Of a DNA stretch of 64,000 nucleotides, positions 43,455 through 51,750 are shown piece by piece. The notes beneath the pieces were generated by a model. It made no database searches. It worked only from the letters and a program-made list of their open reading frames with translations, and was not told where the DNA came from. The position numbers and the translations under genes are program-made. Positions within the stretch are counted from its first letter, which is position 1; the number at the start of each line of letters is the position of its first letter. The stretch spans positions 95,873-159,872 of the forward strand of contig NZ_MAQW01000032.1 in assembly GCF_001682855.1 (NCBI RefSeq), in the 5' to 3' direction. The stretch comes from Bacillus sp. FJAT-27264. GTDB lineage: Bacteria; Bacillota; Bacilli; Paenibacillales; Paenibacillaceae.

Positions 43455-43871
43455 ATGAAAACACAAGTGAGCACTCCGCATGCCCCTCAAGCTATTGGGC
43501 CCTACTCACAAGCTGTCTTGGCTGGAGATTTCCTATTTGTTTCCGGGCAAATCCCGCTTGATCCGCAGACGGGTTTGATGGTTAGCGGCGGAATTACATC
43601 ACAGACCCATCGCGTACTGGATAATCTCAAGGCAGTGCTCGAAGCAGCTGCTTTAGGTCTGGAAGAGGTCGTGAAAACCACGATTTTCCTTAGCAGTATG
43701 GATGATTTTGCGACGGTTAACGAGATTTATGGCAGTTATTTCACAGGTGAAATTCTACCGGCACGGGCGGCTGTCCAAATCGCCAAATTACCCAAAGATG
43801 CACTTGTTGAAATTGAATGTATCGCATACAAGGGAGGGACAAGTCTCCCTCTGCTAAGTGGGGGGAATTGA
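43455..43871 (+). CDS. RidA (enamine/imine deaminase)
   Basis: This 138-residue protein is a canonical Rid1-type RidA: TPHAPQAIGPYSQAVLAGDF, FVSGQIPLDPQTG, EVVKTTIFLSSMDDFATVNE. ARAAVQIAKLPKDALVEIEC contains the catalytic arginine. It hydrolyses reactive imines formed by PLP enzymes, which fits the divergent aminotransferase. AAAGGAGA precedes the ATG. It is more canonical than the RidA-like protein at 36577-36978. Confidence 0.92.
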   Translation: MKTQVSTPHAPQAIGPYSQAVLAGDFLFVSGQIPLDPQTGLMVSGGITSQTHRVLDNLKAVLEAAALGLEEVVKTTIFLSSMDDFATVNEIYGSYFTGEILPARAAVQIAKLPKDALVEIECIAYKGGTSLPLLSGGN

Positions 43872-43872
43872 A

Positions 43873-44805
43873 ATGGCAGAGAACAACAAAATGATCTCCT
43901 GTGATCTCGAAACAGGGCTGTGTTCTGAGCATGAAGACGAACAAGATTATGAGATGGTCAAGGTCGAGCTAGCTCCCGTACGGAGATTCAGAGTTATCTA
44001 TTATACCGATCCGATCTGTTCTGCTTGCTGGGCGCTGGAGCCGTATATCCGTAAGCTAGAGGAGGAATATGCCCCCCTGCTGACGATTGAATACCGGATG
44101 GGCGGGCTGCTGCCGGGATGGGAGCATTTCTCCGATGGAGGTAATGGCATTTCCAAGCCATCTGATGTGGCTCATCATTGGGAAGAAATTGCCGAACAGT
44201 CCGGCATGTCTATGGACGGTGACGTTTGGCTGGAGGATCCGCTTCATTCCTCTTACCCGCCTTCAATCGCATTCAAAGCGGCCCAGCTGCAAGGGAAGGA
44301 ACAGGCGGACGCTTACTTGAGACGTCTTCGGGAGATGGTGTTCCTGGAGAAGGTCAACATTGCCAAGGAAGAAGCTCTTATCCAGGCGTCCATTGATGTC
44401 GGTTTGGATACAGAAAGCTTCAAACGCAGTTATCATGATCCTGCAACGGCAGAGCTGTTCTATCAAGAGATTGAAGAGGGTGCGGAATTAGGGGTCAGAG
44501 GATTTCCGACGATTCTCATCGTTGATGAAGAAGGGCAAGGTGCCAGAGTATCCGGCTATCGTCCTTATCAACATTATGTTGAAGCGCTGAACAAGGTGGC
44601 CAAAGGCTCTTTGCAACCGAATCAAAAGGTATATACAGCTAAACAATTGCTGCAGAAATACAATTTCCTGGGCACTGAGGAAATCCGTATCATGCTTGAT
44701 GCTTCGAGAGAAGAGACTTTGGCTGAATTGCAGCGTTTGGAGCAAGCAGGGCTGGTTGAGTGCGTTCCTGTGAAATTCGGATTTTTCTGGAGAAATGTAA
44801 ATTAG
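43873..44805 (+). CDS. DsbA-family thiol protein, FrnE/SpxH-like
   Basis: The 310-residue protein has a thioredoxin-like DsbA fold with the redox motif C49-SA-C52 in YYTDPICSACWALEP, an inserted helical domain, and the cis-proline segment RGFPTILIVDEEG. An extra cysteine pair (C10, C17) sits in the N-terminal tail. There is no signal peptide, so it is cytoplasmic. Overall it resembles SpxH/YjbH, the adaptor that presents Spx to ClpXP, or FrnE. ATG 43873 comes one base after the RidA stop, with GGGGGG upstream; tight coupling suggests a joint role. Confidence 0.75.
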   Translation: MAENNKMISCDLETGLCSEHEDEQDYEMVKVELAPVRRFRVIYYTDPICSACWALEPYIRKLEEEYAPLLTIEYRMGGLLPGWEHFSDGGNGISKPSDVAHHWEEIAEQSGMSMDGDVWLEDPLHSSYPPSIAFKAAQLQGKEQADAYLRRLREMVFLEKVNIAKEEALIQASIDVGLDTESFKRSYHDPATAELFYQEIEEGAELGVRGFPTILIVDEEGQGARVSGYRPYQHYVEALNKVAKGSLQPNQKVYTAKQLLQKYNFLGTEEIRIMLDASREETLAELQRLEQAGLVECVPVKFGFFWRNVN

Positions 44806-44821
44806 ATTTTCTTAGATTGTC

Positions 44822-44875
44822 AGCCTCATTGAGCGACCGGATGATAAAGGTCCGGAAAGCCAATGGGGCTTTTTC
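44822..44875 (+). terminator. Terminator, copy 2 of a repeated terminator
   Basis: AGCCTCATTG pairs with CAATGGGGCT, with CCGG pairs inside, followed by TTTTT. Stem, loop and spacing closely follow the terminator at 30529-30583. Confidence 0.78.
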
Positions 44876-44928
44876 GTGTTGCATCTCCAGTTTTAGAAGA
44901 GTGGATTGATTATTTAAGAAATTCCCAA

Positions 44929-45510
44929 TTACTTAAGGAGTGTAAGTGTCACCTTTATCGAATTATCAATAAATGATCGTTCTGGACGAGACTTCAACAT
45001 TACGGTTAGCCCAATTAACGATATGATTAGCGCCTGTGATACAGCCTTCGCATTTAACTCGCTTTCGAGCTCGCCTGATTGTATGCCTCGTTCAATGGTT
45101 TCTTGAAATATGACGGCTAGGTACATTTGATGTTCCCTTGTAAGAATTTCGAATTTCTCATCATGAGGTGCAAGTTCGACCATTGTATTGATGCAAAAGC
45201 ATCCTTTTCTAGGGCTTTCTGCATACTCATCATCAACCACACTTTCAAAAAAAGTATGAAATGCTTCTTTTACAGATGGATTGCTTTGAAGTCTGGTTCG
45301 GATAAGAGAAGCACGGGACTTCGTGTATTTACGTAGCGCGGCTTCGAACAATTCTTCTTTGCCTCCAAAAGCTGAGTATATACTGGGTCGTTGAATTCCC
45401 ATTCTGGAAGTTAAATCGCTTAATGAGGTAGCTTCATATCCCTTCTCCCAAAATAGTTGCATAGCTGCATCTAATACTTTTTCTTCGTCAAATTCGCGGA
45501 TTCGTCCCAT
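44929..45510 (-). CDS. TetR-family repressor
   Basis: The 193-residue protein has an N-terminal helix-turn-helix (EEKVLDAAMQLFWEKGYEAT, SLSDLTSRMGIQRPSIYSAF) and a helical ligand domain typical of TetR/AcrR. The frame opens at TTG 45516; ATG 45510 with GAGAGG upstream is preferred. It is divergent from a flavin monooxygenase/esterase pair. Matching operators sit just after both promoters, so it very likely represses itself and that operon. The inducer is unknown. Confidence 0.9.
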   Translation of the reverse strand: MGRIREFDEEKVLDAAMQLFWEKGYEATSLSDLTSRMGIQRPSIYSAFGGKEELFEAALRKYTKSRASLIRTRLQSNPSVKEAFHTFFESVVDDEYAESPRKGCFCINTMVELAPHDEKFEILTREHQMYLAVIFQETIERGIQSGELESELNAKAVSQALIISLIGLTVMLKSRPERSFIDNSIKVTLTLLK

Positions 45511-45589
45511 AATCAATACCTCTCGTTACTCTTGTTTTTTTAATTGCTCAATGGTTTGAGTCATATGCAATGGATAATGGTCTTTATAT

Positions 45590-45607
45590 ACGTACCGAAT
45601 AGTACGT
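45590..45607. promoter_or_regulatory. TetR operator 1
   Basis: ACGTACCGAATAGTACGT has 6-bp arms ACGTAC/GTACGT. It lies just downstream of the tetR -10 box and shares TACCGAWTAGTA with operator 2. Confidence 0.7.
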
Positions 45608-45611
45608 TATT

Positions 45612-45640
45612 ATTTTATAATTATCCGTTTATAATGTCAA
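45612..45640 (-). promoter_or_regulatory. tetR promoter
   Basis: On the minus strand a perfect TTGACA (45640-45635), a 17-base spacer and TAAAAT (45617-45612) precede operator 1 by 4 bases. Confidence 0.75.
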
Positions 45641-45678
45641 ATACAGGTTGGATTAATAAGGTGGTTTCACAATATTTC

Positions 45679-45708
45679 TTGACAATGCTCGTTTTTTGCA
45701 TTTATATT
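45679..45708 (+). promoter_or_regulatory. Promoter of monooxygenase/esterase operon
   Basis: A perfect TTGACA (45679-45684), an 18-base spacer and TATATT (45703-45708) precede operator 2 by 12 bases. Confidence 0.72.
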
Positions 45709-45720
45709 AACTAGAAAATA

Positions 45721-45738
45721 ACATACCGATTAGTATGA
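45721..45738. promoter_or_regulatory. TetR operator 2
   Basis: ACATACCGATTAGTATGA has arms CATAC/GTATG around the same centre as operator 1 and covers the expected start of transcription of the plus-strand operon. Confidence 0.7.
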
Positions 45739-45847
45739 TATTTATTGATATTTAAAGTTCATGGAAATAGGGTATACATATCAACCTGATTGAAAAGAAC
45801 CAGAATAATGTTGACAGAAGAGAGCTATGGGATAGGAGAGATTGATC

Positions 45848-46909
45848 ATGGAGATAGGTATTACTTCGTTTGTAGAAACAAAGCCGGACACTCAGACTGG
45901 TGAAGTGATGAGCCACGCACAGCGATTGCGTGAAGTTGTGGAGGAAATTGTCCTTGCTGATCAAGTGGGACTTGATGTGTTTGGCGTAGGTGAGCATCAT
46001 CGGAAGGATTATGCGGCATCTTCACCAGCACTTGTGCTGTCTGCGGCTGCATCACAGACGAAGCGGATTCGGCTGACCAGTGCAGTGACGGTGCTCTCTT
46101 CAGTTGATCCGGTGCGCGTTTTTCAGGATTTTGCTACGCTGGATGGCATTTCAAATGGACGTGCGGAGATTATAGCGGGCCGGGGTTCCTTTATTGAATC
46201 TTTTCCGCTGTTTGGCTATGACTTGAATGACTATGATGAGCTTTTTGAAGAACATTTGGAATTGCTTCTTAAAATACGGGAGTCCGAAAAAGTAACCTGG
46301 AAGGGCGGGCATCGGCCGGCGATTAACCATTTGGGCGTGTATCCGCGACCCGTTCAGAATTCTTTGCCGATATGGATTGGCAGTGGGGGCAGACAGGAGT
46401 CTGCTATCCGTGCAGGCCTGTTAGGACTGCCGCTGATGCTGGCGATCATTGGTGGAAAACCGACGGATTTTGCACCGCTCGTGCAGCTTTATAAGATGGC
46501 AGCAGCGCACGCTGGTCATGACGAATCACGGCTTAAGGTTGGGGCGCACTCGATAGGATTTGTTGGGGAGAATACTGAACGAGCTGCAGATACTTTTTTT
46601 CCTTCTACCATGGCAGGTATGAATAGATTAGGCAAGGAACGCGGCTGGGGGCATTATGATCGTTCCAGCTACGATGCCGCGCGCAGCTTTGAAGGTGCAC
46701 TGTATGTCGGTGATCCCGAGACTGTTGCCCAGAAGATTATTCACCTTCGCAAAAATGTAGGCGTTACACGCTTTATGCTGTATGTTCCGTTAAGCACGAT
46801 GCCGCATGCAGAGGTGATGAGGGCCATTGAGCTGTTGGGAACAGAAGTAGCACCCCGAGTTCGGGAGGAAATAACCAAATGGGAAGTTGAGACGGGAAAG
46901 AGATCATAA
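45848..46909 (+). CDS. LLM-class monooxygenase, Atu2307/SP_0267-like
   Basis: This 353-residue luciferase-like protein has MEIGITSFVETKPDTQTGEV at the N terminus, LDVFGVGEHHRKDYAASSPA, RIRLTSAVTVLSSVDPVRVF and GRAEIIAGRGSFIESFPLFG. It belongs to a different LLM subgroup from the two copies at 22-30 kb. It probably uses reduced FMN and oxygen; the substrate is unknown. ATG 45848 with GGAGAG upstream is chosen over a TTG two codons earlier. It is first in the TetR-controlled operon. Confidence 0.88.
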   Translation: MEIGITSFVETKPDTQTGEVMSHAQRLREVVEEIVLADQVGLDVFGVGEHHRKDYAASSPALVLSAAASQTKRIRLTSAVTVLSSVDPVRVFQDFATLDGISNGRAEIIAGRGSFIESFPLFGYDLNDYDELFEEHLELLLKIRESEKVTWKGGHRPAINHLGVYPRPVQNSLPIWIGSGGRQESAIRAGLLGLPLMLAIIGGKPTDFAPLVQLYKMAAAHAGHDESRLKVGAHSIGFVGENTERAADTFFPSTMAGMNRLGKERGWGHYDRSSYDAARSFEGALYVGDPETVAQKIIHLRKNVGVTRFMLYVPLSTMPHAEVMRAIELLGTEVAPRVREEITKWEVETGKRS

Positions 46910-46930
46910 ATCAATTATAGGAGTGGTCGA

Positions 46931-47869
46931 ATGGATTTTGAAAGTCGGGTATTACCAGAATTAAGATTGGTATTAGCAGAATTTCCTGGTTTTCAACTGG
47001 AGGAAAATTTAGAACTAAGCAGAAGCTATTTGACGGGTCCTCCCATTGAGAAGTCGGAGCACGTACACACGACAAGCCGGATGATTCCGAGCGTAGCAGG
47101 CGAGATGTTGGTCAAAATCTACGAACCTGCCCAGCGAACTGGAGCTAAGCTTCCGGCCTTGCTATGGATTCACGGGGGAGGTTACGTAATGGGGCATCCT
47201 GATATGGACGACGCTTTGTGCGAACGTTTCGTGCAGGCGGCTAAATGCGTTGTCGTATCGGTCGATTATCGGCTTGCTCCCGAGCATCCCTACCCAGCTG
47301 CTATCGATGACTGCTATACCGCCTTGACGTGGATGACGGACGAAGCTGAACTGCTGGGCATCGACTTGGATCGAATCGCAATTGCCGGTGCAAGCGGGGG
47401 CGGCGGTTTGACCGCAGCGCTTGCTTTAATGGCCCGCGACAAAGGCGGTCCAGCCCTCATCTTCCAAATGCCGCTGTATCCGATGATTGACGACCGGAAT
47501 ATTACGGCGTCAAGTCATGAAATTACGGCCGATAACGCAACGTGGAACCGAACAAACAATTTGACAGCCTGGAACATGTACCAGGGCAATCGTACTGAAG
47601 ACAGCGAGTTGTCCCCATATGCGGTGCCGTCGAGAGCAGAAAGCTTGGCGGGGCTGCCACCGACCTATACGTGCGTAGGACAACTCGATCTGTTCCGGGA
47701 TGAGACGATCGAATATGTGACGCGCCTTGCTCAAGCGGGTGTAGATGTCGAATTTCACCTTTATCCCGGTACCTTCCACAGCTTTGAAGTGATGGTTCCG
47801 CAAGCGGAAGTAAGCCAGCGCGTCAGCAATAGTTATGTAGACGCACTGGCAAGAGCGCTTCATCCTTAA
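46931..47869 (+). CDS. Alpha/beta hydrolase, HSL-family esterase
   Basis: This 312-residue esterase has the hormone-sensitive-lipase oxyanion motif HGGG in LLWIHGGGYVMGHPD, the nucleophile elbow GASGG (GxSxG), the acid in CVGQLDLFRDE and the catalytic histidine in YPGTFHSFEV. It hydrolyses short-chain esters, including perhaps ester products of a Baeyer-Villiger-type reaction by the upstream monooxygenase (inference). AGGAG precedes the ATG by 7 bases. Confidence 0.9.
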   Translation: MDFESRVLPELRLVLAEFPGFQLEENLELSRSYLTGPPIEKSEHVHTTSRMIPSVAGEMLVKIYEPAQRTGAKLPALLWIHGGGYVMGHPDMDDALCERFVQAAKCVVVSVDYRLAPEHPYPAAIDDCYTALTWMTDEAELLGIDLDRIAIAGASGGGGLTAALALMARDKGGPALIFQMPLYPMIDDRNITASSHEITADNATWNRTNNLTAWNMYQGNRTEDSELSPYAVPSRAESLAGLPPTYTCVGQLDLFRDETIEYVTRLAQAGVDVEFHLYPGTFHSFEVMVPQAEVSQRVSNSYVDALARALHP

Positions 47870-47962
47870 ATAAAATACAGAGAGAATGAACACGATACAA
47901 CAAAGTTGGAATCACTACACGGGCTGTCCCATAGGAATCACTCCAACTGAAGGAATCGCTAA

Positions 47963-48019
47963 ACGAACGAAAAGCATCCTGTTTCACTTTAAAAAGTGTG
48001 ACGGATGCTTTTCGTTCGT
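47963..48019. repeat. Long hairpin between convergent genes
   Basis: ACGAACGAAAAGCATCC (47963-47979) pairs perfectly with GGATGCTTTTCGTTCGT (48003-48019), and the interior continues as a weaker stem. No T tract follows. It may terminate both converging genes imperfectly or be a small palindromic repeat. Confidence 0.7.
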
Positions 48020-48058
48020 GGTCCGGTTATGCGGCTGATTAGTATTTATGTTTGAGGA

Positions 48059-48577
48059 TCAGCGGGGATTTAGCTTCACCTGCGAGCCTTTGCCGCCGGT
48101 CTGGATGCCGGTATCCTTTACTCCGGCCTCTTTCAGATCCGCCACCAGTCGCTCTATCACAGTCTTGGCGGCCGCAGCTTCTTTTGCGCCGGAGGCCTTT
48201 ACGACCAACTGTACCGGCTTGCCGGAACGCAGATGCTTATCGGCTTGGCGTAGCTTGGTGTCGTAATCATGCTCTTCGATATGAGCGGTGAAGCGCAGCT
48301 CTTTGACCTTCTCCTTGCTGCCTTTCCCGGCAGCTCGTCCGGCATCACCCTTGCGTGCCGCGGCCGATTCCTTCTGTGCGGCCGCTTTGGCTTTTCCTTT
48401 TGCCATCAGGCTGCAAGGGGGAGGGCTGCTCATCAGCGAGGTACACACCAGGTCCGCCCCGGCTGAGCGGGCCATAGCCAGCGCCTCTTTTGTGGAGACA
48501 ACGCCAAGCTTCTCACCTCGAAGTCCAGTGAGATCGACCTCGGATGCCCTTATTTGTTCATTAATAAATACTGCCAT
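48059..48577 (-). CDS. Divergent translation initiation factor IF-3 paralogue
   Basis: The 172-residue protein has the IF-3 N domain (INEQIRASEVDLTGLRGEKL, GVVSTKEALAMARSAGADLV) and a C domain with the family pattern KELRFTAHIEEHDYDTKLRQ and ADKHLRSGKPVQLVV. The linker is replaced by an Ala/Lys-rich stretch, and SPPPCSLMAKGKAKAAAQ stands where housekeeping IF-3 has KPPVCRIMDYGKFRFEQQ. It starts with ATG after AGGAGG, not the rare AUU of infC, and no rpmI or rplT follows. It is thus a second, non-operon IF-3-like protein; a ribosome-related role in stress is possible but unproven. Confidence 0.82.
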   Translation of the reverse strand: MAVFINEQIRASEVDLTGLRGEKLGVVSTKEALAMARSAGADLVCTSLMSSPPPCSLMAKGKAKAAAQKESAAARKGDAGRAAGKGSKEKVKELRFTAHIEEHDYDTKLRQADKHLRSGKPVQLVVKASGAKEAAAAKTVIERLVADLKEAGVKDTGIQTGGKGSQVKLNPR

Positions 48578-48630
48578 GTGATTGAAACCTCCTATAGATA
48601 ACAATGATAAATTGAGTAGTTCAGTTTAGT

Positions 48631-51600
48631 TCAGTTCTCTAGCTTATCCCCACGATCCGGTATGACAAAGGACACTGTGGTTCCTTCTTCAGGTCTGCTG
48701 TGAATAGACAGCCCTTGCCCATATAACTGCGTCAGACGCCGGTTCGTATTGGACAGTCCGATGCCACCTTTACCTTTCAGAGTTGGACTTAACAGCGCAT
48801 CCGCCTTGTCTTGCTCCATCCCTTTGCCATTATCACTCACTGCTACAAGTGTGGAACCATCCAGATGGGCAATCCGGATATGCAGTGTCCCTCCTACATT
48901 CCGGCTAAGCAGACCATGCTTGACCGCATTTTCCACCAGTGGCTGTATGGAGAGCGGAGGCACTTGTAGACCGCTGATATCAGGCTCAACCTCCCATTCA
49001 ATAGTCAGTCTGTCTGAAAAACGTTCTTGCTCAATATGCAGATAGGCCTTAACCAAATCCAGTTCGTGGGAGAGTTCGACCAGTTCGCCTGTATTAAGAA
49101 AATCAAAGCTAATCCGCAAAAAGGATGTGAAAGCACCAACAAGATGCTGCATTTTCTCCGTATCGAGATCGCTCAGCGCCATAATCGAATTGAGCGTATT
49201 GAATAGAAAATGCGGATGAATCTGGGCTTGCAGATAAGCAGCTTCTATGCGCAAACGTTCATTGATAGATTGCTTTAGCTCCGTGAGTGCTCTAATCCGG
49301 TACCTCAGCTCAACCGCGTCTACTGGCTTGGTGACATAATCGTTAGCACCGGACAAGAATCCAGTGTAGATATCGGCCGGCTGACTACGTGCGGTCAACA
49401 GTAGCACTGGAAGCTCCGATAAGGAGTAATGCTCCCGTACTTTTTGTGTCAACTCGTAGCCGGACATGTGCGGCATCATCACATCGGCAATCAGCAGATC
49501 CCATTGCTCCTTGTCCAGCAGTTCCAGCACCTCGCGTGCTGAATTTGCCGTGGTAATGGTATAGGGCTCTGTTGATAGAATTCCCATGAGTACATTCAGA
49601 TTCACGGGATCGTCATCCACTGCCAGAATGTTAACTTTCTTCTTTGTCAGCAGCGGCGGAATCTGCATAGGAACCTCTAACCCGCTCCATTCATTTTCCG
49701 GAAAAATCCACTCTGCTAATTGCTTCTTAGCCGCATCCGTAATCGGATAAAGAGCCGCGGCAGGTGTTACCGCCTGCTGATTGAATGAATCCGCAAGAGG
49801 CAGATCAAAGCTGAACACGGAGCCTTTGCTAATCTTGGAGCGAACACTTAATGTGCCTCCGTGCAATTCTACCAGCTGCTTGCATATGCTCAGGCCAAGC
49901 CCGATCCCTCTTCCATCGCTAATTCCATGAGCGCCTTGCTCATAGGGGAGGAATATCCGTGCCTGGGTCTCTTTGTCCATGCCGACGCCCGTATCCGAGA
50001 CATGGATTAGCGCCCGTCCATGCTGCACTTCTATTGAAATGGAGATCATGCCTTCCTCAGTGTATTTGAGGGCATTGTGAACCAGATTATATAGCACTTG
50101 CACCAATCTTTTCTCATCGGCGAGAACGGGAGGTGTGGTGTCTGGAAGATTCATGGTCAACTGCACCGGCTTGCCTTCAATCATAAATTTAAGCATACCA
50201 ATTACGCCAGGAACCACGGACTGGATCTGTAAAGGCTCCTGGTGCAGGGTAATGCGATGCTCTTGAAGACGAGCGACATCCAGCAGATCGCCAAGCATAT
50301 GAGACATACGGCGGCTGATGGTGATCAGCAGTTCCATATCTTTGCGGCTACTTTCGTACAGCTTCTCATTTTCTTTGGTCACCACGTTCTGTGCGATGTT
50401 CATAATACCGTGTAGTGGCGTTCGCAGCTCGTGTGAAGTATTAGCGAGAAATTGATCCTTTAACTTGTCCGCTTTCTTGAGCTGTTCGTTGAGCTGGGCA
50501 TTCTCCTTGGCATTCTGAAAGTATTTCTTGAACCAATAGGCAGAGAAGCCCACGATCGCGGCCACGATATCTATCGGATAGTAGACGAGTACGGAGCCCC
50601 ATACGTTCCAGAGCAGATTAGAAATAATACCGGCTGCCGATAGCAGCATGAAGACAACATCCTTGTCCTTCTGCTTCCTGAAGAGCATAATCCCCATGAT
50701 ATAGATGAGCCAGATAAATGGTGAGAAAAGAAAGAAGTTATGCACGCCTAAGTGGGTAGACTCACTCACCCATGGAGCTGGTGATACCAGCAAGAATGCT
50801 GTGTATAACGAAATTGCAGCGGTGAACACGTATACCAATTTGTTGTTCGTAGGTGCAGCAATAAACTTCCTGAACACAAGCATGATAAAAAAGAGCTGCC
50901 ACATGGAAGAGATCAGCCGGATCTTTAAGGTCCATGTGTAATTGAACTGCGTTAATAGGAAAAGCACGCTGTCATTACGGAACAGAATGATCACTGCTAC
51001 GGATAGTGTCATTAGCCCAACAAGAAGCAAGACCCGCTCTTCAGGACTAAATAAGTAGAGAATAAAGACATACAGGACATGCAGCAGCAAGATGATCACT
51101 GTAAGAGCTTGAAACCCCATAGAAATAAAGCGCAAGCTGTCCACTTTGTCCTGACTGCCAAAGAAAACAGGACCCGCTATGCCGCCCTTGTAAGGATGAT
51201 CAAAGTTCGCTGCACGAACAAGCACTTCAATTTCTGTCGTGCCTTCTGCAAAGTAGTGAGCAGTATAAGAGTTCGTTTTGGGCTTGTAAGTTTTATCCGA
51301 TATAGAAAGGTCACCGACACGGGCCGAATCGACCCCGTTGATTTCCACAGCGGATGAGGATTGGATTTGTTTAATCCACAAAGAGACAGGCTGCCGCAGC
51401 GGGTCAACCAGAATACGTAATTGATAGGTTCCATAACCATAAGAGGAACCCTGACTATTCGCCAGCGCCTCACTCCAGTCTCCCGGGACCTTAAGCGTAA
51501 GTGATTGATTTTGTAGTGCAGCAATGTCCTTGTGGTAGACAAACTTGGAAGGGTAGAACTTCCATTCACCGCTCAGCTTGAAAAGGTCCGCCTTCTCAAG

Positions 51601-51750
51601 GTCCTGGCCGCGCAGATCCAGTACGCCATTGACCACAGGAGGAGAATCGGATGTCGTAAAAACGTTGAGCCATGCTATTCGAAAACCAAACAACACGGTG
51701 ATAAACAATAGAATCGTAGCTATATTTTTCAGAACGGTATTATTTCTCAT
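48631..51750 (-). CDS. Hybrid histidine kinase: 7TM-DISM, HisKA, receiver and second LytS-like kinase core
   Basis: The protein has about 1,040 residues. It has an N-terminal membrane anchor, an extracellular 7TMR-DISMED2-like beta domain (to about 200) and seven membrane helices (about 210-410). Next come HisKA (phosphoacceptor in SHELRTPLHG, about residue 440) with HATPase (NLVHNALKYT, DTGVGM) and a receiver (ILAVDDDPVN, aspartate in LLIADVMMPHMSG). A second kinase core of the LytS/YesM type ends it (QIHPHFLFNTLNSI, PLVENAVKHG, GIGLSNTNRR). Such doubled kinases pass signals to a separate LytR- or AraC-type regulator; none is adjacent. The first ATG overlaps a TATAAT box, so ATG 51750 is used. 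Confidence 0.88.
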   Translation of the reverse strand: MRNNTVLKNIATILLFITVLFGFRIAWLNVFTTSDSPPVVNGVLDLRGQDLEKADLFKLSGEWKFYPSKFVYHKDIAALQNQSLTLKVPGDWSEALANSQGSSYGYGTYQLRILVDPLRQPVSLWIKQIQSSSAVEINGVDSARVGDLSISDKTYKPKTNSYTAHYFAEGTTEIEVLVRAANFDHPYKGGIAGPVFFGSQDKVDSLRFISMGFQALTVIILLLHVLYVFILYLFSPEERVLLLVGLMTLSVAVIILFRNDSVLFLLTQFNYTWTLKIRLISSMWQLFFIMLVFRKFIAAPTNNKLVYVFTAAISLYTAFLLVSPAPWVSESTHLGVHNFFLFSPFIWLIYIMGIMLFRKQKDKDVVFMLLSAAGIISNLLWNVWGSVLVYYPIDIVAAIVGFSAYWFKKYFQNAKENAQLNEQLKKADKLKDQFLANTSHELRTPLHGIMNIAQNVVTKENEKLYESSRKDMELLITISRRMSHMLGDLLDVARLQEHRITLHQEPLQIQSVVPGVIGMLKFMIEGKPVQLTMNLPDTTPPVLADEKRLVQVLYNLVHNALKYTEEGMISISIEVQHGRALIHVSDTGVGMDKETQARIFLPYEQGAHGISDGRGIGLGLSICKQLVELHGGTLSVRSKISKGSVFSFDLPLADSFNQQAVTPAAALYPITDAAKKQLAEWIFPENEWSGLEVPMQIPPLLTKKKVNILAVDDDPVNLNVLMGILSTEPYTITTANSAREVLELLDKEQWDLLIADVMMPHMSGYELTQKVREHYSLSELPVLLLTARSQPADIYTGFLSGANDYVTKPVDAVELRYRIRALTELKQSINERLRIEAAYLQAQIHPHFLFNTLNSIMALSDLDTEKMQHLVGAFTSFLRISFDFLNTGELVELSHELDLVKAYLHIEQERFSDRLTIEWEVEPDISGLQVPPLSIQPLVENAVKHGLLSRNVGGTLHIRIAHLDGSTLVAVSDNGKGMEQDKADALLSPTLKGKGGIGLSNTNRRLTQLYGQGLSIHSRPEEGTTVSFVIPDRGDKLEN

